Below are positions 42,691 through 51,966 of a DNA stretch of 64,000 bases, piece by piece. Source of the DNA: an uncultured Eubacteriales bacterium. Its GTDB lineage: Bacteria > Bacillota > Clostridia > Christensenellales > CAG-138. The notes beneath the pieces were generated by a model. That model saw only the letters and a list, made by a program, of their open reading frames with translations, was not told the origin of the DNA and did no database searches. The stretch spans positions 55,444 through 119,443 of the forward strand of contig UQGA01000003.1 in assembly GCA_900540495.1 (NCBI GenBank). Reading direction: 5' to 3'. A program made the translations under genes and the position numbers. How positions within the stretch are numbered: the stretch's first letter is position 1; the number at the start of each line of letters is the position of its first letter.

Positions 42691-43326
42691 CTATGCTCTC
42701 TTCAGGCCCGGAATGCTGTCCGGCTTGGCAAGGCCGGCGCGGTGCAGCATCTGTACGCCCAGCAGCAACAAGCCCTGCCCAATGATATTTGTACATTGCG
42801 CAATCCAGTTCATCGATGCCTGCGTGAAGTCGCGGGAGGAAAGGTATCCCATCCCCAGCATGAACAGAAACGCGACCGCAAAGAGCGCTGCCGCTCCCCG
42901 CCGCTTCATCCGCGCAGCGATAACAGCAAGGCTTGCGCAGATGCCGAACGTGCCGAGCACCATGAGCACGATAAAGATCAGACCGCTGGTGTAGGGGAGC
43001 GGAGCGGCGGCAACCGCGCAGGTTGTGCAGCCCCCCTGACGCGCTACCAGCAATGCGACGAGCGCTACACCCGCCAGCAGGAACCCCGTGGCCTGCATGG
43101 GCAGGAACACCTCGTTGAGCGCCACGAAGTCGCACACGTTCATCGCGTAGAGCAGTTTCCACGTCGCCTTGAACAGGCCAGCTATCATGATCATCAAAGT
43201 CCCTGCTGAAAACAGGGCAAACGCGCCCTTGCTCATCTTATTGTAGAGGTCGCGTTGCAGCCGGATCGCTGCGACAACGAACAGCCCAACGGGAATATAA
43301 TCGACAATCGCCATCGGAACGGTCAT
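42691..43326 (-). CDS. Hypothetical multipass membrane protein
   Basis: I do not recognise this 211-residue protein. It has about six hydrophobic helices (IPVGLFVVAAIRL, AGTLMIMIAGLF, GFLLAGVALVALLVA, GLIFIVLMVLGTFGICASLAV and others). A Cys pair (GGCTTC) lies in a loop and the C-terminus is short and basic. Its start overlaps the DUF1295 gene by 4 nt (ATGA), so it should be made together with that protein. It is the last gene of the TetR-headed operon. Confidence 0.75.
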   Translation of the reverse strand: MTVPMAIVDYIPVGLFVVAAIRLQRDLYNKMSKGAFALFSAGTLMIMIAGLFKATWKLLYAMNVCDFVALNEVFLPMQATGFLLAGVALVALLVARQGGCTTCAVAAAPLPYTSGLIFIVLMVLGTFGICASLAVIAARMKRRGAAALFAVAFLFMLGMGYLSSRDFTQASMNWIAQCTNIIGQGLLLLGVQMLHRAGLAKPDSIPGLKRA

Positions 43327-44126
43327 TGCTTTCCCTCCTTCTCCCTGCCGCACAGGTGATACAGCGGTACAAACGGAATAAGGATCGGCGTGCTGTCGGC
43401 ATAGCGCCGGTAATCGGGATCGTCGCCATAGCGCGCCATCTGGCGCTTCTCCAGCCGCTGCGCCCCGTTGAACATGACGCCGACGATGGACACATAGGCG
43501 AGGACGGCCAGTATCCACTGCCCCGCGCCCTGCAGCGTGCTGAGCGCGCCCACGAGCACGCCCGTCCAGAACACGATTTCGCCCAGATAGTTGGGGCAGC
43601 GCACGACGCGATACAGCCCCTTTGTAGCGACCATATTCGGATTTGCAGACTTTTGCACGCTCTTTTGCCGGTCTGCCACCGCCTCGACCGCGAGCCCGAA
43701 GAGCGATATTGCCGCGCCAATGAGCGGCAGCGCCGCATCCGTTGAACCATTGTACAGCCGATAAAATACCGGGCTGAGCTGCGCGGTATACAGTACGGCA
43801 ACCGTTACCCAGATCACGACCTTGACAAACGCAGGCATACGCTTCTCATCGGAGGTGACCTCCGTCAGGGTTTTGCGATAGGCGGCGTTCTTAAATTCGC
43901 GCACCAACAGGAAGCCGGACAGCCTCGCGCCATACGCGATGAACAGAAGCAGCAGCACGATGTGTACGGGCTGCAGCCGGTCGAAAAACATCACCGCAAG
44001 CGCAACAGCGCCTCCGGCCACGGCAAACCCGTAGCCGATGGAAAGAAAGTAGACATACCGGTAGAATCCGACGGCGCACAAGGCCGCACAGACGGCCAGC
44101 AGAATCCAGAGCCGTTCAAGTCCCAT
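43323..44126 (-). CDS. DUF1295 membrane protein (steroid 5-alpha-reductase/ICMT-like fold)
   Basis: The 267-residue multipass protein belongs to DUF1295, related to steroid 5-alpha reductases and isoprenylcysteine methyltransferases. The diagnostic C-terminal block is GLYRVVRCPNYLGEIVFWTG, and YGDDPDYRRYADSTPIL follows near the end. The block suggests a NAD(P)H- or SAM-binding pocket at the membrane face. It lies 11 nt after the NAD(P)-binding gene. The substrate is unknown; lipid or sterol-like compounds are an inference from the fold. Confidence 0.85.
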   Translation of the reverse strand: MGLERLWILLAVCAALCAVGFYRYVYFLSIGYGFAVAGGAVALAVMFFDRLQPVHIVLLLLFIAYGARLSGFLLVREFKNAAYRKTLTEVTSDEKRMPAFVKVVIWVTVAVLYTAQLSPVFYRLYNGSTDAALPLIGAAISLFGLAVEAVADRQKSVQKSANPNMVATKGLYRVVRCPNYLGEIVFWTGVLVGALSTLQGAGQWILAVLAYVSIVGVMFNGAQRLEKRQMARYGDDPDYRRYADSTPILIPFVPLYHLCGREKEGKQ

Positions 44127-44137
44127 CCCCGTTCACC

Positions 44138-44983
44138 TCATTGACCATTATTTTTGATATACTCAGCAAAGCTGAGCCTGCCAAACCGGTGGTCGGCCAC
44201 CATGTCCTCCGTCAGCGTCCATTTGCTGAAGCGCAGGATGGCCTCCCTGCCGTTCTTCCTGAGCCGGTTAACAAACGCCAGCACATCGAACAGGAACGGA
44301 GGCGCATGCTTGATGACCGGTTCCTTGCCGGCGGCGGCGAAGAACATGCGCGCGATCTCTTCGTAGGTATATGTTTCCGTGCCGCCGATATCGTAGGTCT
44401 CGTTCCGGTCGTCCAGATGCAGGAGGATAAAGTCGGCAAGGTCGGTTGTATCGATCACATTGGCGCTGACCGGTTTGTTGCCCAGCAGCGTCACCTCCCC
44501 CTTTTCGATCATGGGCCGGAATACCTTGGCGATGTCATAAAAATATCCGGTTGGACGGAAGATCACATACGGGATGCCGCTCTTTTTCAATTTCTGCTCA
44601 AGCAGATACTTGGCGTGGAGCATCGGCACCTTCGGCGCCTTGTCCGCCTTGAGCACGGAGACATAGGCAAACTTTTTGACGCCTGCGCGCTTTGCCTCGT
44701 TGAGCAGGTTCAGGTTGCCCTGATAATCCACATCGTAGTTTGTGACCTCCGCGCTCGTACGCGTGAGTCCGACCGTCGTGATGACCGCGTCGGCGCCGTC
44801 GCAGATGCCGGCAAGCTGTTCCGGCTTGGTCACGTCCACCTGCTTCGCCTCATATCCGCCCGGAACATCCGCGAGTTCGCGCACGATCATATCGATGGCC
44901 AGCACCTCATGCCCATCTCGGACGAGCGCGCGCAGTATATCGCTGCCGAGTTTGCCGAAAGCGCCCGCTAATACTACCTTCAT
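44138..44983 (-). CDS. NAD(P)-binding atypical SDR (NmrA/NAD(P)H-binding type)
   Basis: The 281-residue Rossmann protein begins MKVVLAGAFGKLGSDIL, with a glycine pattern like atypical short-chain dehydrogenases. It has the acidic strand end EVLAID, D-A-V-I-T-T-V-G at the third strand, and AYVSVLKADKAP near the usual active-site region. The classical YxxxK is not clear, so it may be a quinone reductase-like or regulatory form. GGGG precedes ATG 44983. It sits 29 nt downstream of the flavin reductase-like gene. Confidence 0.82.
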   Translation of the reverse strand: MKVVLAGAFGKLGSDILRALVRDGHEVLAIDMIVRELADVPGGYEAKQVDVTKPEQLAGICDGADAVITTVGLTRTSAEVTNYDVDYQGNLNLLNEAKRAGVKKFAYVSVLKADKAPKVPMLHAKYLLEQKLKKSGIPYVIFRPTGYFYDIAKVFRPMIEKGEVTLLGNKPVSANVIDTTDLADFILLHLDDRNETYDIGGTETYTYEEIARMFFAAAGKEPVIKHAPPFLFDVLAFVNRLRKNGREAILRFSKWTLTEDMVADHRFGRLSFAEYIKNNGQ

Positions 44984-45012
44984 AATCAACGCCCCTTTCC
45001 GTTTTTCCTGAC

Positions 45013-45939
45013 TCAGCGTTGCTTTTCCTTGGCACGCTTGTCGTTAATGATGTTCATGTGCTCCTCGTCAATGAGCGTCACGCCGTTTTCCTTGGCCCAC
45101 TGGACGCAGCCCTTGAGTGCCGTCGGCAAAAAGATGCGCGGCACCTTGATGAGCTTCATGCAGGCCGCATCCGTAAACTTCACCGTATCGTCCGCACGGT
45201 TTGCCGCATATCGGACGGACTCGATGCTTGCCTCGCGCACCGGCAACAATTCCCCGTGCGGGCGGCGGAATTTCGTGTACCAGAAATTCTTGCTGTCCCG
45301 ATAGCCATAATCGACCGGAACGCGGGGGAACTCGCCCGCAGTGACACCGTTGACAATCGCGTTGTAGTACCGCTCCTTGATCAGGATCTTGTCCACGCGC
45401 AGGATGAAGTGCGCGCCCCAGAGCGAGGTGATGCCGTTAAAATCGTGGTATGGGCCCGGATAGCCGTTCAGGTTGCCCGGTTGATCATCCTGCGCATTGT
45501 CCAGCTCGCGCATCCAGGTGCATTCGAACACCTGGAACGATTCGGCCACCACTTTCGGGAACTGCTCGTCGGGATGTTCGGCGGCCATTTGCCCGTCCTC
45601 CAGGGTAAAGATGCAGTTCTTCATTTTCTCCTCGGGCGTGTCCCCCGGAAAGCCCATGCGCACCGCCTCCTTAAAATAGCGGCGGTCATCGGGGATAAAG
45701 TTGAGCGCACACTTCCCATAGCGCAGCAAATTCTGCGCCGTGTTCGACGAGTTGCGCGCGCACAACAGCATTGCATAATAATCCTTGCCGGCAATGTAGT
45801 AGGGGGCGACGAGCGAATACGGCCCGAGCGTTGTTTTCCCGTCCGCCGTCAGCGTGCTGATAAGCACCGTCGGCATTGGAAAAAAGGCAGAGGTCTGATA
45901 GAAGTTGTCGACGATGCGCAGGTTCTTAAAGCTACTCAT
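45013..45939 (-). CDS. Flavin reductase-like (FMN-binding split barrel) protein
   Basis: The 308-residue protein resembles the flavin reductase-like domain family, which binds FMN in a split beta-barrel. Support comes from FFPMPTVLISTLTADGKTTLGPYSLVAPYYI, seen here in shorter pieces as PTVLIST and LGPYSLVAP. ALNFIPDDRRYFKEAV and GAHFILRVDKILIKERYYN follow. A ~90-residue C-terminal extension goes beyond the usual domain. It is the first structural gene after tetR (72-nt gap). It could supply electrons for reduction of an unknown compound. Confidence 0.83.
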   Translation of the reverse strand: MSSFKNLRIVDNFYQTSAFFPMPTVLISTLTADGKTTLGPYSLVAPYYIAGKDYYAMLLCARNSSNTAQNLLRYGKCALNFIPDDRRYFKEAVRMGFPGDTPEEKMKNCIFTLEDGQMAAEHPDEQFPKVVAESFQVFECTWMRELDNAQDDQPGNLNGYPGPYHDFNGITSLWGAHFILRVDKILIKERYYNAIVNGVTAGEFPRVPVDYGYRDSKNFWYTKFRRPHGELLPVREASIESVRYAANRADDTVKFTDAACMKLIKVPRIFLPTALKGCVQWAKENGVTLIDEEHMNIINDKRAKEKQR

Positions 45940-46011
45940 GAAAAAATCCTCCTGTCATGAACTGTTTGGTCCTATAAAAGCCTCTCGGCCATCGGATACA
46001 TCCGTTTCCTA

Positions 46012-46545
46012 TCATTGGCTCACCAACCGTTCCAGCACGGGCGTCAGGTCTTGAAATTCCGCATCCGGATTGATCGACGACGAGAGCAGCGTTTCCGCCA
46101 GAAAACCCGGCATCGAGGGATGAAACAAACATCCGAACCGCTCCGCAAGCGGGCGAATAACCGCCTCCAACTGCTCGATGAGCTGGCGATGGCGCGCACG
46201 GATCACCGGCTCGGCATTATAGCGCGCGCTGTACTGCGCCCACGCGCCGGCATATCGCGTGGCAAAAGCCCGAATCGTCTCAAAAACCGCGCGCAGCCCC
46301 TCCAGGGCGCTTTCGGCAGCGGCGGCGCAGGAGGCCATGCGCACAAGGGCAGCCGACCAATCCTCGAGCATAATGGAGGCGGCAAGCATATCCTTTGACG
46401 GGAAGTAGTTGTATACCGTGCCGACGGCAACGCCGCAGGCCTTCGCCACGGCGCGAATGGTCAGGCCGTCATACCCGTCGCGCAAAAGCATTTCGCGGGA
46501 GACGCGCAACATGGCTTCGCGCAGTGCTGCAATGCGTTTGGGCAT
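46012..46545 (-). CDS. TetR family transcriptional regulator
   Basis: The 177-residue repressor-type protein has an N-terminal TetR helix-turn-helix (LTIRAVAKACGVAVGTVYNYFPSKDML) at about residues 27-53; quoted parts are VAKACGVAVGTVYNYF. A variable ligand-binding C-terminal domain follows. It heads the five-gene operon tetR-flavin reductase-SDR-DUF1295-membrane protein. A matching inverted repeat lies at its own promoter, so autoregulation of the operon is likely. The ligand is unknown. Confidence 0.93.
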   Translation of the reverse strand: MPKRIAALREAMLRVSREMLLRDGYDGLTIRAVAKACGVAVGTVYNYFPSKDMLAASIMLEDWSAALVRMASCAAAAESALEGLRAVFETIRAFATRYAGAWAQYSARYNAEPVIRARHRQLIEQLEAVIRPLAERFGCLFHPSMPGFLAETLLSSSINPDAEFQDLTPVLERLVSQ

Positions 46546-46568
46546 GGACCTGGTCGCCTTCCTTCTAT

Positions 46569-46616
46569 TATGAACGTGTTCATATAAAGTGTACGCGCAT
46601 CTTATAAAAGAATCAA
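46569..46616 (-). promoter_or_regulatory. tetR promoter with TetR-type operator at the start site
   Basis: TTGATT (46611-46616), spacer 17 and TACACT (46588-46593) lie on the minus strand. The inverted repeat TATGAAC-GT-GTTCATA (46569-46584, perfect 7-bp arms) begins 3 bp past the -10 and covers the expected transcription start. This is typical for an autorepressed TetR gene. Confidence 0.82.
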
Positions 46617-46669
46617 GCCTTTTTTATCAATAGAAAAATATATATTATTTCTTCGATGGGTTTCGTGGA

Positions 46670-46712
46670 AAATATAAACGACGGGCGGCACGTCCAAGGA
46701 CGCATCGCCCGC
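46670..46712 (-). terminator. Terminator of ABC exporter operon
   Basis: GGGCG/CGCCC (46683-46687, 46706-46710) outside and CGTCC/GGACG inside form an interrupted stem. TTTATATTTTCC follows on the minus strand. Confidence 0.6.
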
Positions 46713-46722
46713 CGCCGACGAT

Positions 46723-48486
46723 CTATCTGGCGAACTGACTGTTGTACAACTCGGCGTAAAACCCTTTGCGTGCGAGCAGCTCGCTGTGATTCCCAGACTC
46801 CACGATATGTCCGTCGCACATGACGAGAATCACATCCGCACTGCGGATGGTGGAGAGGCGATGCGCAACGATGAAGCTTGTCCGGCCCTCCATCAGCCGG
46901 GCAAACGCATCCTGAATTTTGCGCTCGGTGCGGGTATCAATGGAGCTGGTCGCCTCGTCCAAAATCAGCATCGGCGGCAGGCGCAGCATGACGCGGCTGA
47001 TGCACAGCAGCTGCTTCTGTCCCTGTGAAAGATTTCCGCCATCCTCGGCGATCACGGTATCATAGCCCTGTGGCAGGCGGCGGATAAATCCGTGCGCGTG
47101 GGCGGCTTTGGCGGCGGCGACGATCTCCTCCTCCGTTGCGTCCGGCTTGCCAAAGGCGATGTTTTCCCGGACGGTTCCGCTCTTGAGCCATGTCTCCTGC
47201 AGCACCATGCCATAGGCTGCGCGCAGGCTGCGCCGCGTGAGCGTGCGGATATCCCGGTCGGATACGGAGATGCTGCCGCCGTCCACGTCATAGAAGCGCA
47301 TGAGCAGGTTGATGACCGTCGTCTTCCCGCACCCCGTCGGCCCCACGATCGCCACGCGCTGTGCGCGGCTGACGGACAGATTCAAATCCTCGATCAGCGG
47401 GCGATCCTTCCGATAGGAAAACGCCACGTGCGACAGTTCCACGCGGCCGTCCGGGTGGGCGAGCGTTTCTGCATCCGGAGCGTCCTGTACACGGGGCGTA
47501 TCCTCCACGAGAGAGAGAATGCGCTCAGCGCAGGCGATGGCGTTTTGCAGTTCCGTCACCACGCCCGAAATCTCGTTAAACGGCTTGGTATACTGGTTGG
47601 CATAGCTCAAAAAGCTCACGAGATTGCCGACGCTGAAGCTCCCGCCCACGGCCAGCAGGGCGCCGGAAAGGCCGACGCCTGCATACACGAGGCTGTTGAC
47701 AAACCGCGTCGCCGGGTTGGTGATGGAGGAGAAAAAGATTGCGCGGCAACTGGCCTTTTCCAGGCGGGCGTTGATCGCATCAAACCGGTCCTGCACGGCC
47801 TGTTCCTGCCCAAAGGCCTGCACCACGCGCTGGCCGGAAACCATCTCGTCGATCAGAGCGGTCTGCGCGCCGCGCTCTTCGGACTGCACGCGAAACATCT
47901 CATAGGTGCGCTTGGCGACAAATGCAGCCACAAGAAAGGATACGGGCGTAATCAATACGACGACCAGCGCAATGAACGGGCGGATTGCCAGCATGAAACA
48001 GAGCGTGCCCAGGATGGTGAGCACGCCGGTAAACAGCTGCGTAAACCCCATCAGCAGCCCGTCGGCAAATTGCTCTACATCCGCAATGACGCGGCTGACC
48101 AGCTCTCCATGGGCATGGGAATCGATATAGGAGAGCGGCAGCTCGTTGATGCGCCGGAACGCATCGCGCCGGATATCCCGCACGACACAGTAGGTCACGC
48201 GATTGTTACAGATGCTCATAATCCATTGCGCGAGCGACGTTACGCCCACACAGATGCCGATGGTGAGCGCGATGCGCGCCACCTCGGCAAAGTCGACCTG
48301 TCCCGGCCCAACAATCTGATCTACCGCATCGCCCGTGAGCACCGGCACATACAGCGTCAGCGCCACGGTGAGCGCGGCAAGCGCGAGGGAAAGCGTCATG
48401 AGCGCCCAGTAGCGGCGCAGATAACGCAGCACCCGGCGGACGGTGGACAGGCGCCGCTTGACTTCCTGTCTCGACGGTTTTTTCAT
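46723..48486 (-). CDS. ABC exporter half-transporter, catalytic subunit of heterodimer
   Basis: The 587-residue type I ABC exporter half has six membrane helices (~1-330) and an ATPase domain (~345-587). Walker A is GPTGCGKTT and Walker B LILDEATSSID with the catalytic Glu. The switch histidine is in FIVAHRLST. Its signature is LSQGQ rather than LSGGQ. That pattern fits the subunit that completes the degenerate site of its partner, as in TM287/288 or BmrCD-type heterodimers. It overlaps the partner gene by 4 nt. The substrate is probably a drug or lipid, not determinable here. Confidence 0.93.
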   Translation of the reverse strand: MKKPSRQEVKRRLSTVRRVLRYLRRYWALMTLSLALAALTVALTLYVPVLTGDAVDQIVGPGQVDFAEVARIALTIGICVGVTSLAQWIMSICNNRVTYCVVRDIRRDAFRRINELPLSYIDSHAHGELVSRVIADVEQFADGLLMGFTQLFTGVLTILGTLCFMLAIRPFIALVVVLITPVSFLVAAFVAKRTYEMFRVQSEERGAQTALIDEMVSGQRVVQAFGQEQAVQDRFDAINARLEKASCRAIFFSSITNPATRFVNSLVYAGVGLSGALLAVGGSFSVGNLVSFLSYANQYTKPFNEISGVVTELQNAIACAERILSLVEDTPRVQDAPDAETLAHPDGRVELSHVAFSYRKDRPLIEDLNLSVSRAQRVAIVGPTGCGKTTVINLLMRFYDVDGGSISVSDRDIRTLTRRSLRAAYGMVLQETWLKSGTVRENIAFGKPDATEEEIVAAAKAAHAHGFIRRLPQGYDTVIAEDGGNLSQGQKQLLCISRVMLRLPPMLILDEATSSIDTRTERKIQDAFARLMEGRTSFIVAHRLSTIRSADVILVMCDGHIVESGNHSELLARKGFYAELYNSQFAR

Positions 48487-50207
48487 GCGTCCACCCCCTC
48501 TTCCGGCTCGAATTGAGAGGCATAGATCTCCCGATAAACGGCGCAGTGCGCAAGCAGATCTTCGTGCGTGCCCTGCGCAACCACGTTGCAGTCGTCCAAA
48601 ACGAGGATGGTATCCGCATGCCGCACGGAGGAGGCGCGCTGCGAGACGATAAACACCGTCATGCCGGCCAGGGATGCGATCGCCTGCCGCAGCCGCGCAT
48701 CGGTGGCATAGTCGAGCGCCGACGCGCTGTCGTCCAGAATCAGAATTGCCGGCCGCCGCACGAGCGCACGCGCGATGGTCAGGCGCTGGCGCTGCCCCCC
48801 GGAAAGATTGCGGCCGCCCTGTTCAACGGCAAAAGCCAGACCGCCCGGCTTGTCCTCCACAAAATCCTTCGCCTGCGCCAAAGCGAGCGCCGCCCATAGA
48901 TCCGCGTCGGTCGCTTCCGGATTGCCCCAGCGCAAATTGTCCGCAATGCTGCCCGCAAAGAGCTGTGCCCTCTGCGGCACTATGCCGATCCGTCCGCGCA
49001 ACTCCGCCACGGGGATGGTTCTCACATCCCGTCCGGACACCAGCACGCGCCCCTCCGTCGCGTCATAGAACCGCGGGATCAGATTCACGAGCGTGCTCTT
49101 GCCGCTGCCCGTGCCGCCGATGATGCCGACGGTACATCCCCACGGCACGGAAAAGTTCGCTCCGTTGAGCGACGGAGCGCCCGCGCCGCTGTAGGTAAAC
49201 GACACGCGCTCAAACGTCACGGCGTCGTCGTTTTCCTGCGGCTGTGGCGGCAGAACGGTCAAACCGGCGGGCGTTTCCAGCAGGGCCTGTACGCGGTTGC
49301 CGCAGGCGACCGCCTTCGTCACGGTAATGATGAGATTCGCCAGTTTGATGAGTTCCACAAGGATTTGGGACATATAGTTCACAAGCGCGACAACCTTGCC
49401 CTGCGTCAGACTGCCGGCGTCCACCTCGACCGCGCCGGTTTGCAGCAAAACAATGATGGCAAGGTTCACGATCACGTAAGTGGCCGGATTCATGACGGCG
49501 GAGAGCCGTTGTGCGCGCTGCTGCAGATTTGTCAGTCGGTCATTCTCCGCGTCGAAAGCAAGGATCTCGTCCTGTTCCCTGTTGAACGCGCGCACGACGC
49601 GCGCGCCGGAAAGCGCCTCGCGCGTCTTGCCGAGCACCTTGTCCAGCGCGGCCTGCACGCGGCCGTACAGCGGGAGCGACAGCAGCAGCACGCCAAACAC
49701 GACCACCGAAAGCACCGGTATTGCCACCACAAACGTCACGGCCTCGCCCGCATCTATGGTAAAGGCCATGATCGCCGCGCCAAATACGATGAACGGGGAG
49801 CGCAGGAACAGGCGCAACACAAGATTCACGCCCGACTGCGCCTGATTGATATCGCTGGTCATGCGCGTGATCAGCGTGGGCGTTCCAATGCGATCCAGCT
49901 CCGAAAAGGAAAGCGACTGCAGATGTGCAAATGCGGCGTGTCGCACGCGCGTGGCAAAACCGGTCGCCGCACGCGCAGCAAAATACTGCGCCGTGATGGC
50001 CGACACGCAACCTACCACGGCGAGCGCAACGAGCACCAGACACATGCGCACGATGTACCCGGTATCGCCAGCCGGGATGCCCCGGTCAATGATTGCTGCG
50101 ACAACAAAAGGCACGAGCAGTTCGAACGATGCTTCCAGCATCTTGAACAGCGGCGCAAGCACGGTTTCCTTTCGATAATCCTTCAAATAATGCAGCAGCT
50201 TCCTCAT
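48483..50207 (-). CDS. ABC exporter half-transporter, degenerate-site subunit
   Basis: The 574-residue partner of the next gene has six helices followed by an ATPase domain. Walker A GGTGSGKST and signature LSGGQRQR are intact. The Walker B glutamate is Asp (LILDDSASALD) and the switch His is Gln (FIVSQRASS). This subunit therefore forms the non-hydrolysing site of a heterodimer. The opening MRKLLHYLKDYRKETVLAPL is conserved in such subunits, so ATG 50207 is sound. That ATG is only 10 nt from the predicted -10 and has no ribosome site, which suggests a leaderless message. Confidence 0.93.
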   Translation of the reverse strand: MRKLLHYLKDYRKETVLAPLFKMLEASFELLVPFVVAAIIDRGIPAGDTGYIVRMCLVLVALAVVGCVSAITAQYFAARAATGFATRVRHAAFAHLQSLSFSELDRIGTPTLITRMTSDINQAQSGVNLVLRLFLRSPFIVFGAAIMAFTIDAGEAVTFVVAIPVLSVVVFGVLLLSLPLYGRVQAALDKVLGKTREALSGARVVRAFNREQDEILAFDAENDRLTNLQQRAQRLSAVMNPATYVIVNLAIIVLLQTGAVEVDAGSLTQGKVVALVNYMSQILVELIKLANLIITVTKAVACGNRVQALLETPAGLTVLPPQPQENDDAVTFERVSFTYSGAGAPSLNGANFSVPWGCTVGIIGGTGSGKSTLVNLIPRFYDATEGRVLVSGRDVRTIPVAELRGRIGIVPQRAQLFAGSIADNLRWGNPEATDADLWAALALAQAKDFVEDKPGGLAFAVEQGGRNLSGGQRQRLTIARALVRRPAILILDDSASALDYATDARLRQAIASLAGMTVFIVSQRASSVRHADTILVLDDCNVVAQGTHEDLLAHCAVYREIYASQFEPEEGVDA

Positions 50208-50216
50208 ACGTTCGCC

Positions 50217-50244
50217 ATTATATCATACCCCGCCGTTCTGTAAA
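50217..50244 (-). promoter_or_regulatory. Predicted promoter of ABC exporter operon
   Basis: TTTACA (50239-50244), spacer 16 and TATAAT (50217-50222) lie on the minus strand. The transcription start should fall within about 3 nt of the ATG at 50207. Confidence 0.7.
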
Positions 50245-50294
50245 TACAAAATCGGGCCATATTGCATATTTTGCTGTCCCGACGGCTGCGGCAA

Positions 50295-50324
50295 AAGAAT
50301 ACGGGCCGCGCAACGCGCGGCCCG
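50295..50324 (-). terminator. Terminator of amino-acid ABC importer operon
   Basis: A perfect 10-bp stem CGGGCCGCGC / GCGCGGCCCG with a 3-nt loop is followed on the minus strand by TATTCTTTTGCC. Confidence 0.82.
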
Positions 50325-50352
50325 CTTGGGTCCAAAGATTCGAGCGGCAGGT

Positions 50353-51177
50353 CTACTCCAAAATGGCCTGATCCTGGATTTCCTGCGCCTGTTCTGCATA
50401 GCCGGCGATGGTGTTCGCCTCGACGAGCGCGGCAATCGCCTCGTCCACGGCGGCCTTGAATTCCGGCTCGTCCTTGGGCAGCGCGGCGACATAGCCCTCG
50501 GCGCCCGTATCAAAGCTCAGCGGCGCGATGGCCAGGTCCGGATTGTTGGCGATATACGCGTTGGCAATCGGCTCCTCCACGAGAATGCCCGCCAGCGCGC
50601 CGGCCTTGAGTTCCGGCACAAGCTGCGTGATCTTCTTGAGCGCCACCTTTTCTGCGCCTTCCAGCTGCGTGAAGTAATCCGTTTCGAGCGTCGTGCCGAG
50701 CTGTACGCCCACCTTCTGGCCGGAGAAGCTCGCAAGATCCGTATATTGATCCGCATTCTCCGCAAGCGTCAGCGCCACAACCGTATCGATGTAGTATACC
50801 TCGGAGAAATCCATGATCTCCGCACGATCCTCGGTCGGGTTATAGGCTGCCATGATCATGTCGATGGTGCCCATCTGTAACGCGCTGTCGAGGCCGGCAA
50901 AATCCATCGCTTCGATCTTGAGCTCGACGCCGAGCGCCTTGGCGATATCGGCGGCGATCCACATATCGATGCCGACGGTCTCCATGGAACCGTCTTCGCC
51001 CGCGATGATGAACTCATACGGCGGGTAGTCCGGCGACGTGCCGACGACGAGCACGCCCGCTTCCTTGATGGCGTCCAGGCGGGTCTTTTCTTCCGCTGCG
51101 GGCTGACAGGCGGTCAACAGTGCAGCCGCCAGCACGACGGCAAGCGCAAGGCACAGGACTTTCTTTCCTTTTCTCAT
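50353..51177 (-). CDS. Polar amino-acid ABC importer substrate-binding lipoprotein
   Basis: The 274-residue family-3 binding protein has a signal peptide ending LLTAC with a lipidated cysteine. GVLVVGTSPDYPPYEF and the ligand-binding segments IAADIAKALGVELKIE, MIMAAYNPTEDRAE and VGVQLGTTLE are typical of glutamine/histidine/cystine binding proteins. ATG 51177 has AAGGAGG 10 nt upstream. It is the last gene of the permease-ATPase-binding protein operon. Amino-acid specificity cannot be fixed from sequence alone. Confidence 0.93.
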   Translation of the reverse strand: MRKGKKVLCLALAVVLAAALLTACQPAAEEKTRLDAIKEAGVLVVGTSPDYPPYEFIIAGEDGSMETVGIDMWIAADIAKALGVELKIEAMDFAGLDSALQMGTIDMIMAAYNPTEDRAEIMDFSEVYYIDTVVALTLAENADQYTDLASFSGQKVGVQLGTTLETDYFTQLEGAEKVALKKITQLVPELKAGALAGILVEEPIANAYIANNPDLAIAPLSFDTGAEGYVAALPKDEPEFKAAVDEAIAALVEANTIAGYAEQAQEIQDQAILE

Positions 51178-51229
51178 TTTGGTATTTCCTCCTTGATCCT
51201 TTCGGATGTATTGTATCCGGCGCTCCGCT

Positions 51230-51964
51230 TCAGAGCACCTTGGACAGAAACAGTTTCGTGCGCTCGTTCTGCGGGTCGTCGAACAGCGCCTGCGGCGTGC
51301 GATCCTCCAGAATCTGGCCGCCGTCCATAAACAGAACGCGGCTGCAGGCCTCGCGCGCAAAGTTCATCTCATGCGTGACCACGACCATTGTCATGCCCTC
51401 GGCAGCAAGCGTCTTCATTACGTCGAGCACCTCGCCGACCATCTCCGGATCGAGCGCGCTGGTCGGCTCGTCAAACAGCATGACATCGGGCCGCATGGCC
51501 AGCGCGCGCACGATGGCGATGCGCTGCTTCTGTCCACCTGAGAGCTGTCGAGGCATGGCGGAAGCACGGTCGGCAAGGCCGACGCGCGCAAGCAGTTCCA
51601 TCGCGTACGCCTCGGCCTTTTCTCGCGGCTCCTTCTTGGCAAGCATCGGCGCGAGCGTGATATTCTCCAGCACCGACAGATGGTTGAACAGATTGAACTG
51701 TTGGAACACCATGCCCATGCGTTGCCGGTGACGGTTGATATCGGCATTGCGGTCGCTGATGTCCACGCCTTCAAAGATGACGCGCCCCTCGCTGGGCGTG
51801 GCCAATAGGTTTAGGCAGCGCAGCAGCGTGCTCTTGCCGGAGCCGGAAGGGCCGATCACGCCGACGACCTCTCCCTGTTCAACGCAAAGGTTGACGCCAC
51901 TGAGCGCTTCGAGTTTGCCGAAACGGACGGTCAGGTTTTCCACAAGAATCATCGGTTCGCCCAT
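51230..51964 (-). CDS. Polar amino-acid ABC importer ATPase (GlnQ/HisP type)
   Basis: The 244-residue ATPase has Walker A GPSGSGKST, Q-loop MVFQQFNLFNHL, signature LSGGQKQR, Walker B VMLFDEPTSALDPE and switch His in VTHEMNFA. These match the GlnQ/HisP subfamily. The gene starts 2 nt after the permease stop. Confidence 0.96.
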   Translation of the reverse strand: MGEPMILVENLTVRFGKLEALSGVNLCVEQGEVVGVIGPSGSGKSTLLRCLNLLATPSEGRVIFEGVDISDRNADINRHRQRMGMVFQQFNLFNHLSVLENITLAPMLAKKEPREKAEAYAMELLARVGLADRASAMPRQLSGGQKQRIAIVRALAMRPDVMLFDEPTSALDPEMVGEVLDVMKTLAAEGMTMVVVTHEMNFAREACSRVLFMDGGQILEDRTPQALFDDPQNERTKLFLSKVL

Positions 51965-51966
51965 CG

